Positions 8,979-17,565 of a DNA stretch of 64,000 nucleotides are shown in pieces; position 1 is the stretch's first letter; every line of letters begins with the position of its first letter. Source of the stretch: Pseudomonas sp. SG20056 (GTDB lineage: Bacteria > Pseudomonadota > Gammaproteobacteria > Pseudomonadales > Pseudomonadaceae); contig NZ_CP134499.1 in the NCBI RefSeq assembly GCF_031764535.1, positions 3,100,001-3,164,000 on the forward strand, written 5' to 3'. The translations under genes and the position numbers were made by a program. The notes below the pieces were generated by a model. It was given only the letters and a program-made list of their open reading frames with translations. It was not told where the DNA came from and did no database searches.

Positions 8979-9273
8979 AGCTCACTCGTCGCCTGTTCCG
9001 TCACGGCAAAATTCTAGCAATCTGCAGTTGCCCGCAACGCCAGAGGCAATCCTGCGCCAGTTGCGGGACATCTGTGTTGCCGCTGATCACTTAATCCACG
9101 TATCGGCAGATAAAAAACAATGAAAAACCCTCCGTCTGCCAAGCCCATCCCGGCCTGCCCGGTGCGCCAGCGGCTAAACTGCAGACAGTGGCCAGCTGAG
9201 AGGAACTCAGTGTTTAAGCCCGCTGATGTTATTCAGCAACCTGTCAAACCTATGGATGAGTACATCAGGCTAA
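8979..9273. other. Divergent intergenic region, no gene seen
   Basis: This 295-base stretch separates the methyltransferase and the penicillin-binding protein. Short frames cross it, but none has a believable start, composition or family resemblance. It should hold promoters for both flanking genes; I see no clear operator. Confidence 0.5.
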
Positions 9274-12200
9274 ATGAATATGGGCGCACCTTGGCAACTC
9301 GACATCACCACCCTGCCGGCCGGCGAGCAACCCAACCGGCGCAAGCGCACCAGCAAGCTGAAAGTCACCTTCTGGCTGCTTGTTCTGTTGCTGTGCATCG
9401 CTAGCGGTTTTTTGCTTGTCGAAGAAGCCCGCACCTCGCGCTTGCAGGCTCAGGAGCTCAGCCGCTATGCGCAAACCCTCAGTTATCGGGTCAAACCGGG
9501 GCCCAGCCCATCGATCATCTACCCCAAGGAAGGCCCTTTCGATAAGCGCCAGGGCTACACCTACCTGCCCTTGATGCTGGAACGCCTTGGCCAGCGCAAC
9601 TTTGTTGTGCAGCAACAGGCGCAGTTTTCCCCCGCCTTGCTCGACTATGCCCAGCGCGGCCTGTTTGTACCCTACCCGGAGAAGATCCAGAGCGGACTGC
9701 GCATCAGTGACTGTAGCGGCACGCCGTTCTATGAGTTCCGCTACCCACAGCAGCGCTACCCAAGCTTCAACGCCATCCCGCCACTGGTAGCCGGCAGTCT
9801 GTTGTTTATCGAAAACCGCAAACTGCTCGACCCCGAGCAGCCGCTGGCCAACCCGGCAGTGGACTGGCCACGCTTCGTTATGGCGGCCATCTCCCAGGTC
9901 GGCAAGCTGCTGGATATGCAGGACCAGTCTGCAGGCGGCAGCACCTTGGCAACCCAGCTGGAGAAATACCGCCACTCCCCGGATGGCCTGACCTTGTCGG
10001 CCACGGAGAAACTGCGGCAGATGCTTTCCGCCAGCGTGCGCGCCTACCAGAGCGGCCCGCAGACACTGGCTGCACGGGAAAATATCGTGCGCGACTACCT
10101 CAATAGCGTGCCGCTCTCCGCCGCCCCCGGGCATGGCGAAGTGCATGGCCTGGCCGATGGCCTGCGCATCTGGTTTGGCGCGGACTTCGCCCAGGTCAAT
10201 CTGCTACTCGACCCAGCACGCTCACCAGATGCCAGCCTGGCCGAGCGCGGCCTGGCGCTGCGTCAGGTACTGGCCCTGATGATTGCCCAGCGCCGCCCGT
10301 CCTATTACTTGGCTCAGGGCCGTAATGACCTGGCCGAACTGACCGATAGCCATATCCGCCTGCTGGCCGGCGGCGGCCTGATTGACGCGGCGCTACGCGA
10401 TGCGGCGCTGAACCAGCCACTGGCCTACCGCGACTGGGCACTGGAGCCCAACCTGCAGGTGGTGGACAGTAACAAGGGCATCAGCGTTTCGCGGGCGCGG
10501 CTGTCAGCCATGCTCAACATGCCGCTGTATGACCTGGATCGCCTCGATCTGAGCGCCACCAGCACGCTGAACAACGAACTGCAGCAAGCCGCCAGTCAAT
10601 ACCTGCAGCAATTGGCCGACCCGGAATTTGCCGGGCAGATCGGTCTGTTTGGCGAACGCCTGCTGTCCCCGGAAAAGACCGCCGACGTGCGCTACAGCTT
10701 CACCCTGTTCGAACGCACCAGTAACGGCAGCGTCGTGCGCGTGCAAACCGATAGCACCGACCAACCGTTCGATATCAACGAAGGCAGCAAGCTGGAACTG
10801 GGCTCCACCGCCAAGCTCCGGGTACTGGCCACCTACCTGGAAATCATTGCCGAACTACATCAGCGTCATGCCGGCCAAAGCGCCAGAGAATTGCGCGCAG
10901 TCAACGCCCAGGACAACCTCACCCGCTGGGCCATCGGTTATCTGCAAAGCACTCCCAACGCCAGCCTGCCAGCCATGCTGGATGCCGCGCTGGAGCGCAA
11001 ATACTCGGCCAGCCCTGGGGAACGTTTCTTTACTGGCGGCGGCATTCATACCTTCGCCAACTTCCGCCGCGAAGATAACCAGCGCATTGCCAGCATGCGT
11101 GAAGCGTTGCGCGAATCGCTGAACCTGCCATTTATCCGCTTGATGCGTGATCTGGTGCGCTACAGCACCTATCAGGGCCCGAACAACAGTGCCGAGCTGC
11201 TCAAGGACGACAAGGATCCACGCCGCCAGGCCTATCTGCAGGACTTCGCCGACCGTGAAGGCACTACCTTCCTGCTGCGTTTCTGGCGCAAATACCAGGG
11301 CCAGCCGGAGCAGCAGCGCCTGGACACCTTTCTCAACGGCCTGCGCCACACCTCGGTACGGCTCGCCGCCGTGCACCGCTACCTGATGCCGCATAGCGAT
11401 GAAGCCAGCTTCGCCGCCTTCCTGCGCAAATACCTGCCCCAGGAAAAGCTCAGCGATAAGCGCATCGCCGAGCTCTATAAGAGCTACGGCCCCGGCACCT
11501 ACAGCCTGCCTGATCAGGGCTATATCGCCCGCGTCCACCCGCTTGAACTGTGGCTGTTGGGCTACCTGATCGAACAACCGCAAGCCACCTTCAGTAATGC
11601 GGTGGCCGCCAGCCAGGACGAACGCCAGGAAGTCTACGGCTGGCTGTTCCGCAGCCGGCATAAGAGCGCCCGCGACAGTCGCATCCGCATCATGCTCGAG
11701 GTGGAAGCCTTCCTCGATATTCACCGGCGCTGGCAGAACCTCGGCTACCCTTTCGCACATCTGGTGCCGTCGCTGGCCACCGCCATCGGCAGCTCTGGCG
11801 ACCGCCCGGCGGCGCTGGCCGAGCTGGTGGGAATTATTCAGAACGACGGCATTCGACAGCCCACTGCACGCATCGACAGCCTGCACTTCGCCGCGGATAC
11901 CCCCTATGACACTCTGGTGGTACGCGACCATACCGAGGGCAAGCGAGTCATGGCCTCCGAGGTAGCGGCCGCGCTGCGCAGCGCCCTCGCCGATGTGGTT
12001 GAGGCCGGCACTGCGCGACGCTTGCTGGGCAGCTTTATCCAGGCCGACGGCCAACCGCTGAAAGTCGGCGGCAAAACCGGCACGGGCGATAACCGCATCG
12101 AAACCGTCGGCGCCGGTGGCCGGGTACTCAGCTCGCGGGCGATGAACCGTACGGCAACGTTCGTGTTCTACCTCGGCGCTCGCCACTACGGGACGCTTAC

Positions 12201-12363
12201 CGCTTTCGTCCCAGGCCGCGCGGCAGAAAGCTTTCGCTTCACCTCCGCACTACCGGTGCAGGTACTCAAGGGCATGGCCCCAATTCTGCAGCCCTACCTT
12301 GAGCCGGATACCCACAGCCAGTGCTTGCCACCCAGCCCCGCGACGCGGGTCAGCAACTCGTAG
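9274..12363 (+). CDS. Class A penicillin-binding protein-like transglycosylase/transpeptidase
   Basis: A 1029-residue bitopic inner-membrane protein with one membrane segment (about residues 29-48) and a large periplasmic part. The glycosyltransferase-51 region has Glu180 in FIENRKLLD (the canonical motif is EDxxFxxHxG, so it is divergent), GGSTLATQLEK at 221-231 and ENIVRDYLNSVPL. The transpeptidase region has STAK at 511-514, SLN at 615-617 and KTGT at 934-937, the full serine-acylation triad. It should polymerise and cross-link peptidoglycan. The wide spacing between SLN and KTGT and the length distinguish it from PBP1a/1b; it is a separate, less studied class A-like group. It stands next to chemotaxis genes but ends at a shared terminator. 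Confidence 0.85.
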   Translation: MNMGAPWQLDITTLPAGEQPNRRKRTSKLKVTFWLLVLLLCIASGFLLVEEARTSRLQAQELSRYAQTLSYRVKPGPSPSIIYPKEGPFDKRQGYTYLPLMLERLGQRNFVVQQQAQFSPALLDYAQRGLFVPYPEKIQSGLRISDCSGTPFYEFRYPQQRYPSFNAIPPLVAGSLLFIENRKLLDPEQPLANPAVDWPRFVMAAISQVGKLLDMQDQSAGGSTLATQLEKYRHSPDGLTLSATEKLRQMLSASVRAYQSGPQTLAARENIVRDYLNSVPLSAAPGHGEVHGLADGLRIWFGADFAQVNLLLDPARSPDASLAERGLALRQVLALMIAQRRPSYYLAQGRNDLAELTDSHIRLLAGGGLIDAALRDAALNQPLAYRDWALEPNLQVVDSNKGISVSRARLSAMLNMPLYDLDRLDLSATSTLNNELQQAASQYLQQLADPEFAGQIGLFGERLLSPEKTADVRYSFTLFERTSNGSVVRVQTDSTDQPFDINEGSKLELGSTAKLRVLATYLEIIAELHQRHAGQSARELRAVNAQDNLTRWAIGYLQSTPNASLPAMLDAALERKYSASPGERFFTGGGIHTFANFRREDNQRIASMREALRESLNLPFIRLMRDLVRYSTYQGPNNSAELLKDDKDPRRQAYLQDFADREGTTFLLRFWRKYQGQPEQQRLDTFLNGLRHTSVRLAAVHRYLMPHSDEASFAAFLRKYLPQEKLSDKRIAELYKSYGPGTYSLPDQGYIARVHPLELWLLGYLIEQPQATFSNAVAASQDERQEVYGWLFRSRHKSARDSRIRIMLEVEAFLDIHRRWQNLGYPFAHLVPSLATAIGSSGDRPAALAELVGIIQNDGIRQPTARIDSLHFAADTPYDTLVVRDHTEGKRVMASEVAAALRSALADVVEAGTARRLLGSFIQADGQPLKVGGKTGTGDNRIETVGAGGRVLSSRAMNRTATFVFYLGARHYGTLTAFVPGRAAESFRFTSALPVQVLKGMAPILQPYLEPDTHSQCLPPSPATRVSNS

Positions 12364-12390
12364 GGCCAGCATCAAAAACTGTCCACAATA

Positions 12391-12420
12391 AAAAACGGGA
12401 GGCCAATGCCTCCCGTTTTT
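12391..12420. terminator. Bidirectional rho-independent terminator
   Basis: A 13-bp perfect stem, AAAAACGGGAGGC paired with GCCTCCCGTTTTT, with a CAAT loop. The A- and T-runs let it end both the penicillin-binding protein transcript and the convergent cheR transcript. Confidence 0.92.
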
Positions 12421-12434
12421 CAATACAACGACTG

Positions 12435-13262
12435 TTACTTCGCCTTGTAGATGATTCCAGGACTGCACTGGACCATCTGATAGTGGTTAGGCAGACCATT
12501 GAGCGCTTCAGAAGCCCCCAGGAACAGATAACCGCCGGGCTTCAACATGGCATGAATGCGCGTGAGGATGTCCTTCTTCACCTCGGCCGAGAAATAGATC
12601 AGCACGTTACGGCAGAACACCACATCGAACTTGCCCAGGCTGGCGTAACTGTCCAGCAGGTTCAGCGGGCGAAACTCGATACGGCTACGAATCGCCGGTT
12701 TGACCACCCAGCGCCCCGGCCCCTTGGGGTCGAAGTAGCGCTGCAGACGCTCCTGGGAAAGCCCACGCCCCATCGCCAGACTGTCGTATTCACCGGATTT
12801 ACAGTTGATCAACATGGTCGGTGAGAGGTCGGTGGCAACAATCTGCAAGCCGCCCTTGAGCTGACCAATATTGGTCTTCTCAAACTCATCGATAGTCATC
12901 GACAACGAATAAGGCTCCTGACCGGAGGAACAAGCCGCCGACCAGATGCGCAGGCGCTGACCGGGGCTGGCCTTGATCATCTCCGGCAGCACACGGTTCT
13001 TCAGTACCTCGAACGGATAAGTATCGCGAAACCAGAGGGTTTCGTTGGTGGTCATGGCATCAACCACCTGCTCACGCAGACCGCTGCGTGGCTGACTCTG
13101 CATGCGCTGCACCAGCTCACCCAGGGTCTTGATGCTGTTCTGCTCCATCAACTTGTTGAGCCGACTGGAAACCAGATACTGCTTGTTGGTGCCAAGCAGG
13201 ATGCCGCAGGCTTTTTCCAGGAAAGTCCGGAACTGCTCGAAATCCAAATTACCTGTAGACAC
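12435..13262 (-). CDS. cheR: Chemotaxis protein methyltransferase CheR
   Basis: A 275-residue enzyme that methylates glutamates on chemoreceptors using SAM, setting adaptation together with CheB. An all-helical N-terminal domain (DFEQFRTFLEKACGILLG) precedes the SAM domain, with LRIWSAACSSGQEPYSLSM and FDVVFCRNVLIYF as hallmark motifs and GYLFLGASE near the end. I chose GTG at 13262 because it yields the family's usual start (STGNLDFEQFR) and length, and has GAGG upstream; ATGs at 13283 and 13292 are in frame. It follows cheV on the same strand with a strong inverted repeat between them. Confidence 0.93.
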   Translation of the reverse strand: MSTGNLDFEQFRTFLEKACGILLGTNKQYLVSSRLNKLMEQNSIKTLGELVQRMQSQPRSGLREQVVDAMTTNETLWFRDTYPFEVLKNRVLPEMIKASPGQRLRIWSAACSSGQEPYSLSMTIDEFEKTNIGQLKGGLQIVATDLSPTMLINCKSGEYDSLAMGRGLSQERLQRYFDPKGPGRWVVKPAIRSRIEFRPLNLLDSYASLGKFDVVFCRNVLIYFSAEVKKDILTRIHAMLKPGGYLFLGASEALNGLPNHYQMVQCSPGIIYKAK

Positions 13263-13291
13263 TCGCGAGGCCTCGACAAACATATGATTCA

Positions 13292-13310
13292 CTGAGGGCC
13301 AGGCCCTCAG
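13292..13310 (-). other. Perfect inverted repeat between cheV and cheR
   Basis: CTGAGGGCC-A-GGCCCTCAG is a 9-bp perfect stem with a single-base centre, overlapping the cheV stop codon. There is no T-run, so an intercistronic mRNA structure or binding site is more likely than a terminator. Confidence 0.6.
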
Positions 13311-14239
13311 TCCCCTGCCGCGATATTGATGCGGTCAGCTACCCGTGCAGCCAGGTCATCCGGGCGAAACTTGGCGAGAAAATCATCCGCGCCGACCTTC
13401 TTCACCATGGCCTGGTTGAACACGCCCGATAACGAAGTATGCAGGATGATGTGCAGCTTTTGCATGCGCGGATCAGCGCGGATCTCTGCGGTTAGCGTAT
13501 AGCCATCCATTTCCGGCATCTCGATGTCGGAAATCAGCATCAAAAACTCCTCTGCAGGGTTTTTGCCTTCGTCAACCATCGCCTTCAGATAATCCAGCGC
13601 CTGACGCCCGTCGTTCAGCGCCACCACCTCAACGCCAACAGTCTCCAGGCAGCGGGTTACCTGTTTACGCGCCACCGATGAGTCGTCGCAAGTCAGTACA
13701 CGTTTACTGACCGCACGAGCCTGGGTTTCGGCATTCAGAACGCCTTCTGAAATGACTTCTGATGTCGGCGCCACCTCGGCAAGAATCTTCTCGACATCAA
13801 TGATCTCGACCATTTTGTCGTCCAGGTGGGTGACCGCCGTCAGGTAATGGTCACGCCCGGTGCCCTTGGGTGGTGGATGAATCGACTCCCAGTTCATGTT
13901 GACGATGCGTTCGACCGAGTGCACCAAAAAGCCCTGAACCTTCGTGTTGTACTCAGTGATGATCACAAAGCTATTGTCGATATTGGCCAGCGGCGCGCTA
14001 CCGGTGGCCATGGACAAATCAAGAATCGGGATAGTGCCGCCACGGATATTGGCGACACCGCGAACAACCGGACTGGATTTCGGCATGATGGTGAGTTTGG
14101 GGCATTGCAGCACCTCTTTCACCTTGAACACGTTGATCCCATACAGCTGGTTGCTGTTCAGACGAAACAGCAACAACTCCAAACGATTCTGTCCAACCAA
14201 CTGAGTTCGCTGGTTAACCGAATCCATCACACCGGCCAT
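13307..14239 (-). CDS. cheV: Chemotaxis coupling protein CheV
   Basis: A 310-residue fusion of a CheW-like coupling domain (about residues 15-160, with VVRGVANIRGGTIPILDL) and a C-terminal response-regulator receiver domain (about 180-305). The receiver keeps the acidic pocket (VLTCDDSSVARKQ), the phospho-acceptor Asp in LISDIEMPEMDGY, the Thr/Ser in LHTSLSG and the conserved Lys in FLAKFRPDD. It couples receptors to CheA and is thought to tune signalling by phosphorylation. ATG at 14239 is preceded by AAGGAG at good spacing. It is divergent from flgA and upstream of cheR on the same strand. Confidence 0.94.
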   Translation of the reverse strand: MAGVMDSVNQRTQLVGQNRLELLLFRLNSNQLYGINVFKVKEVLQCPKLTIMPKSSPVVRGVANIRGGTIPILDLSMATGSAPLANIDNSFVIITEYNTKVQGFLVHSVERIVNMNWESIHPPPKGTGRDHYLTAVTHLDDKMVEIIDVEKILAEVAPTSEVISEGVLNAETQARAVSKRVLTCDDSSVARKQVTRCLETVGVEVVALNDGRQALDYLKAMVDEGKNPAEEFLMLISDIEMPEMDGYTLTAEIRADPRMQKLHIILHTSLSGVFNQAMVKKVGADDFLAKFRPDDLAARVADRINIAAGD

Positions 14240-14286
14240 ACCCAAACTCCTTATTTGAGTAACAGATTGCTGTCAGCGTAGCAGGC

Positions 14287-14300
14287 GGCACGCGCCTTGC
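14287..14300 (+). promoter_or_regulatory. Sigma-54 promoter of flgA
   Basis: GGCACG-CGCC-TTGC gives GG at 14287-14288 and GC at 14299-14300, exactly 12 bases apart, matching the RpoN -24/-12 consensus (TGGCACG-N4-TTGC). RpoN with FleQ controls early flagellar genes in Pseudomonas. The predicted transcript start is about 14312, next to the flgA ATG. Confidence 0.78.
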
Positions 14301-14312
14301 TATCCAACCCAT

Positions 14313-15071
14313 ATGAACACTGAAACGACAACTAACCGACACTCACTGGCAAAATGCCGCTACTGGCTGGCAGTTGTACCCGCTTTGCTGGCACTCGGCT
14401 ATAGCGCTTTGGCAACAGCCAACGCCACGCGGCCTGAACAACTTATCGGCGCTGGCGAAGTTTTTCTTGAGCAAGCGGTGAGTGATTATTTACAGCGTAG
14501 CAACATCGCTGGCCGCCATGAGATTCAAATCAACCGACTCGACCCACGCTTGCGCCTGCCGCTGTGCCCGCAGCCATTGACTACTACCCTGGAAAGCCCT
14601 GCTGAGCCTATTGGCCGCGTGACCTTACGCGTGCGCTGTGACGGTGCGGCCCCCTGGACAGTGTTTGTGCCTGGGCAAGTACGCCTATACCGCGAAGTGG
14701 TGATCGCCAGTCGCCCGCTGAAACGCGACAATCTGCTGACGGATATGGATGTGGTGTTAGCCGAACGAGATGTTGGGCTACTCAACCAGGGCTATCTCAC
14801 TGCCCTCAAGCAGGCAATCGGCAAAAAATTGACGCGCCCACTGCTGCCTGATCAGGTGCTTGCGCCGATTCATGTGCAAATGGCCGAAGCCATACGCAAA
14901 GGTGATCAGGTGGTGATCAGCGCCCGCAGCGCTGGCATCAGTGTGCGTATGCCCGGCGAAGCCTTGTCGGACGGCACGATTGGCAAACAGATCAGCGTGC
15001 GCAATCAACGCTCTAATCGAGTGATCAGAGCCAGAGTAGTTGGCCCTGGACAAGTTGAAGTGGCGATGTAG
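14313..15071 (+). CDS. flgA: Flagellar P-ring assembly chaperone FlgA
   Basis: A 252-residue exported protein needed in the periplasm to assemble FlgI into the flagellar P ring. A signal peptide covers about residues 15-37. The SAF-like domains follow, with REVVIASRPLKRDNLLTDMDV and the C-terminal IRKGDQVVISARSAGISVRMPGE..DGTIGKQI..NQRSNRVIRARV characteristic of FlgA. No ribosome-binding site precedes the ATG, and the sigma-54 element predicts a transcript starting at about the same base, so translation may be leaderless. It is followed by flgM after 157 bases containing a FliA promoter. Confidence 0.93.
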   Translation: MNTETTTNRHSLAKCRYWLAVVPALLALGYSALATANATRPEQLIGAGEVFLEQAVSDYLQRSNIAGRHEIQINRLDPRLRLPLCPQPLTTTLESPAEPIGRVTLRVRCDGAAPWTVFVPGQVRLYREVVIASRPLKRDNLLTDMDVVLAERDVGLLNQGYLTALKQAIGKKLTRPLLPDQVLAPIHVQMAEAIRKGDQVVISARSAGISVRMPGEALSDGTIGKQISVRNQRSNRVIRARVVGPGQVEVAM

Positions 15072-15162
15072 GCATGATTCTTGTTTTAACTTTGTGCACT
15101 TGGTGAGCTGACGATTATCCACACTGTGTTTAGACTGTTACCTGACGCACACTTTTTTGTCC

Positions 15163-15189
15163 TAAAGTTTTCCAGGTCAATGCCGACAA
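15163..15189 (+). promoter_or_regulatory. FliA (sigma-28) promoter of flgM
   Basis: TAAAGTTT, then 11 bases, then GCCGACAA; the consensus is TAAAGTTT-N11-GCCGATAA. Only one base differs and the spacing is exact. The predicted start near 15197 leaves a leader of about 30 bases before the flgM ATG. It lets FliA drive its own antagonist. Confidence 0.9.
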
Positions 15190-15228
15190 GCTAGGCAAGC
15201 GTCCAAACACTGTTCGAGGTTTTGCATC

Positions 15229-15573
15229 ATGGTCATTGACATCAACCGGCTCAACAATGCCGCATCGCCAGCCAATTCGGGGCGGACCGGCAGTGCGCAG
15301 GCAGGTGGCCAGAACGAAGCCATCGGCGGTAAACAACCCGGCAATGTACCTAGCCCCGTCGAGCAGGCGCAGCAAGCCGGCAAGAGCGGTGAGTCGGTAC
15401 AGCTGAGCCGCGAGGCCCAACAGTTGCAAAAAGTCAGCGAAAAGCTGCGCGATCAGCCGACCGTCAACAAAGAACGCGTCGCTCAGCTCAAGCAGGCGAT
15501 CGAAGATGGCAGCTACCAAGTCGATAGCCAGCGCGTCGCCAGCAAACTGCTTAATTTCGAATCCCAGCGCTAG
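15229..15573 (+). CDS. flgM: Anti-sigma-28 factor FlgM
   Basis: A 114-residue small, hydrophilic, largely disordered protein that binds and inhibits FliA until it is exported through the completed hook-basal body. The N-terminus [10 protein letters not shown] matches the FlgM start; the C-terminal half ([17 protein letters not shown] then [25 protein letters not shown]) forms the FliA-binding helices. The ATG has GAGG upstream. A near-consensus FliA promoter lies 40 bases before it, giving the usual feedback loop. flgN follows after 85 bases. Confidence 0.94.
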   Translation: MVIDINRLNNAASPANSGRTGSAQAGGQNEAIGGKQPGNVPSPVEQAQQAGKSGESVQLSREAQQLQKVSEKLRDQPTVNKERVAQLKQAIEDGSYQVDSQRVASKLLNFESQR

Positions 15574-15658
15574 TCACCGGGCTACGCTGGGGTAATTGGT
15601 CGCCCAATAGACACTGCACACCACATCCTGCAGCGTCTGTTACCCCGAAGAGCCCGCA

Positions 15659-16126
15659 ATGCACGACACCAGCCTGCTTGAACTGTTCACCAACGATATC
15701 GGCACCGCCGAGCAGTTGCTTGAATTGATCGACACCGAATTCCAAGCCCTCAGCGACCGCGACCTCCCCCGCTTGCAGAGCATTCTGGCTGACAAGCTGC
15801 CGCTATTGAATCTGCTTGACCAGCATGGCAAGGAGCGCAGTCAACTACTCGCCAGCCTCAACCTCAGCCCCGACCGCACAGGCCTGCAAGTGCTTGCCAC
15901 ACAATCTAGCCAGGGCGAACTGCTGCTTGAGCGTGGCGATCAACTCAACGCCCTGCTTGAGCGCTGCCAAGCGGCCAACCTGCGCAATGGCAGGCTGATT
16001 CGCTCCAGCCAGGCATCGACTCACAGCATGCTCGGCATTCTGCGTGGCAACGATACTCCCAGCCTCTATGACAGTCGCGGCAGTGCCGCTAGAATCGGCC
16101 AGCAGCGCCCGCTCAGCCAGGCCTGA
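15659..16126 (+). CDS. flgN: Flagellar export chaperone FlgN
   Basis: A 155-residue helical cytosolic protein with the FlgN plan: an N-terminal helix (LELFTNDIGTAEQLLELIDTEFQAL) and a helical middle ending in LLERCQAANLRNGRLIRSSQ. FlgN escorts the hook-associated proteins FlgK and FlgL to the type III export gate. Identity rests on position after flgM and the helical pattern, as FlgN sequences diverge strongly. It is likely transcribed with flgM; no terminator is visible between them. Confidence 0.88.
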   Translation: MHDTSLLELFTNDIGTAEQLLELIDTEFQALSDRDLPRLQSILADKLPLLNLLDQHGKERSQLLASLNLSPDRTGLQVLATQSSQGELLLERGDQLNALLERCQAANLRNGRLIRSSQASTHSMLGILRGNDTPSLYDSRGSAARIGQQRPLSQA

Positions 16127-16207
16127 AACCTATAAAAGGCACAGGGGACATACTGTCACATTGCCAGTATGCTAGTGCCATAGCATTTGCTCGGAGAGTT
16201 ATGGACC

Positions 16208-16957
16208 GTGTCCAGTCCTTTTAGCCAGGAAGATGGCCCGCAGCCACCCAAGGTGCTCAAGGCACCGGTGGAAATAGTTGCCAACCTGCGCCAACTGCAA
16301 CAAAACCATGACCCGCTGATCATCACCTTCCACGAACGCAATCAACGCTTCCAGAGCTACGTGATCAACGTTGATCGCGACAAGAACCTGTTGATTCTCG
16401 ATGAGCTGGTGCCAAATGATGGCGAGCGCTACCTGGCCAATGGCGAGGCGTTCAATGTCGAAGCCTTCCATGAAGGTGTACGTGTAGCCTGGAAATGCGA
16501 ACAGAGCGTGCGCATCACCGAACATGAAGGTGCGCGCTGCTATTTCAGCCCGATGCCGCTTGAGGTGACCTACCACCAACGACGCAGCGCCTTCCGCGCC
16601 CCGCTCAAGCAAAGCGAACTGATCAAGATCGAGTTGGCCGGCGATAAACTACGCACAGCCATACCCGGACATTTACTGGATATCTCTGCTACCGGCTGCA
16701 AATTGCGCTTCCCCGGCAATATCAGCAGCAGCCTGCAAGCAGGCCAGGTATACGAGCGGTTTACCGCCCGTTTTCCTTTTGGCGCCATGACCACCGCCAT
16801 TGAAATGCGTCATGTGCAGTATGAAGATAAGGTCGACACCACCTTTGTTGGCGCACGTTTTCACCGCATCAATGGTCAAGAGCAGCGCCTGGTCGAACGC
16901 TTCGTCTACCAGCTGCAACGTGAAGCGCGGCGCTTCGAGAGTGACGGACTGTTCTAG
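16208..16957 (+). CDS. flgZ: Flagellar brake protein with PilZ domain (YcgR/FlgZ)
   Basis: A 249-residue cytosolic c-di-GMP receptor that slows or redirects the flagellar motor. An N-terminal YcgR domain (about residues 20-120) is followed by a PilZ domain with the two ligand motifs intact: QRRSAFR (RxxxR) and DISATG (D/NxSxxG). I chose GTG at 16208 because GGAGAG lies 9 bases before it; TTG at 16187 is also in frame, while the nearby ATG at 16201 is out of frame and stops quickly. Its stop codon overlaps the stop of the convergent glycosyltransferase gene. Confidence 0.9.
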   Translation: MSSPFSQEDGPQPPKVLKAPVEIVANLRQLQQNHDPLIITFHERNQRFQSYVINVDRDKNLLILDELVPNDGERYLANGEAFNVEAFHEGVRVAWKCEQSVRITEHEGARCYFSPMPLEVTYHQRRSAFRAPLKQSELIKIELAGDKLRTAIPGHLLDISATGCKLRFPGNISSSLQAGQVYERFTARFPFGAMTTAIEMRHVQYEDKVDTTFVGARFHRINGQEQRLVERFVYQLQREARRFESDGLF

Positions 16958-17565
16958 ATCAGAATATTCAGTGCCGCCAGGCGTGATAAATCCTCAGGCC
17001 GATCCACATCCCACAACGCAGGCAGCAGCGCCGGACGCCAGTCCAGCTGCTGCAGCCGCTGCAGCGTCATATCGAAGACCCGCTCCGTCCCCCAGGGCAT
17101 ATCGCTGAACAAGGCAGCATCTATACGGCGCAGCCCCAGCAGCACGTAACCACCATCTTCTGCCGGACCGATCACCACGGGCTGCTCCTGCAGCGCGCCG
17201 CAAGCCGCCCGCAGATAATCGCCGTCGAGTGCCGGGCAGTCATTGCCCATCAGGATCACCGCATCGCTTTCCGCCAGCCCCAGGGTGGCGATACGACGCA
17301 TGCGTTCACCCAGGTCGCCCGCCGGTTGCTCGACCAGCGTCCAACCAAGACGTTGCGCAAACGCCTGCAAATTCGCATCAGGTAAATCATCCAACCACAG
17401 AAAACGCTCACTAAAGCCAAGCGCCGGTAACTGCAGCGCACGCTCCAGCAACAACTGCTGCAAATCGCAGGCGCCCTGAGCACCCAAGGCCGGGATCAGA
17501 CGCGTTTTCACCCGCCCGGCAACAGGCGCTCGCGCGAGCATATGCAATGAAATCGACAGGTTCAT
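16954..17565 (-). CDS. TIGR04282-type small glycosyltransferase
   Basis: A 203-residue cytosolic protein of the group labelled TIGR04282 (arsenosugar biosynthesis glycosyltransferase). It begins [22 protein letters not shown], the nucleotide-binding start of the cofC/MobA-like fold, and has [17 protein letters not shown] and [17 protein letters not shown], which are diagnostic. ATG at 17565 overlaps the stop of the upstream gene in ATGA, implying translational coupling. The arsenosugar role is a family label only: no arsM or arsenic gene occurs in this window, so the sugar acceptor is unknown. Confidence 0.88.
   Translation of the reverse strand: MNLSISLHMLARAPVAGRVKTRLIPALGAQGACDLQQLLLERALQLPALGFSERFLWLDDLPDANLQAFAQRLGWTLVEQPAGDLGERMRRIATLGLAESDAVILMGNDCPALDGDYLRAACGALQEQPVVIGPAEDGGYVLLGLRRIDAALFSDMPWGTERVFDMTLQRLQQLDWRPALLPALWDVDRPEDLSRLAALNILI

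Noticed and set aside
9120-9404. A small plus-strand frame ahead of the penicillin-binding protein
   Set aside because: Low complexity and overlaps the true gene start; no homology or ribosome site.
10855-12186. A 443-residue antisense frame inside the penicillin-binding protein gene
   Set aside because: The plus strand carries all PBP motifs; high GC opens the opposite strand. No ribosome site or family match.
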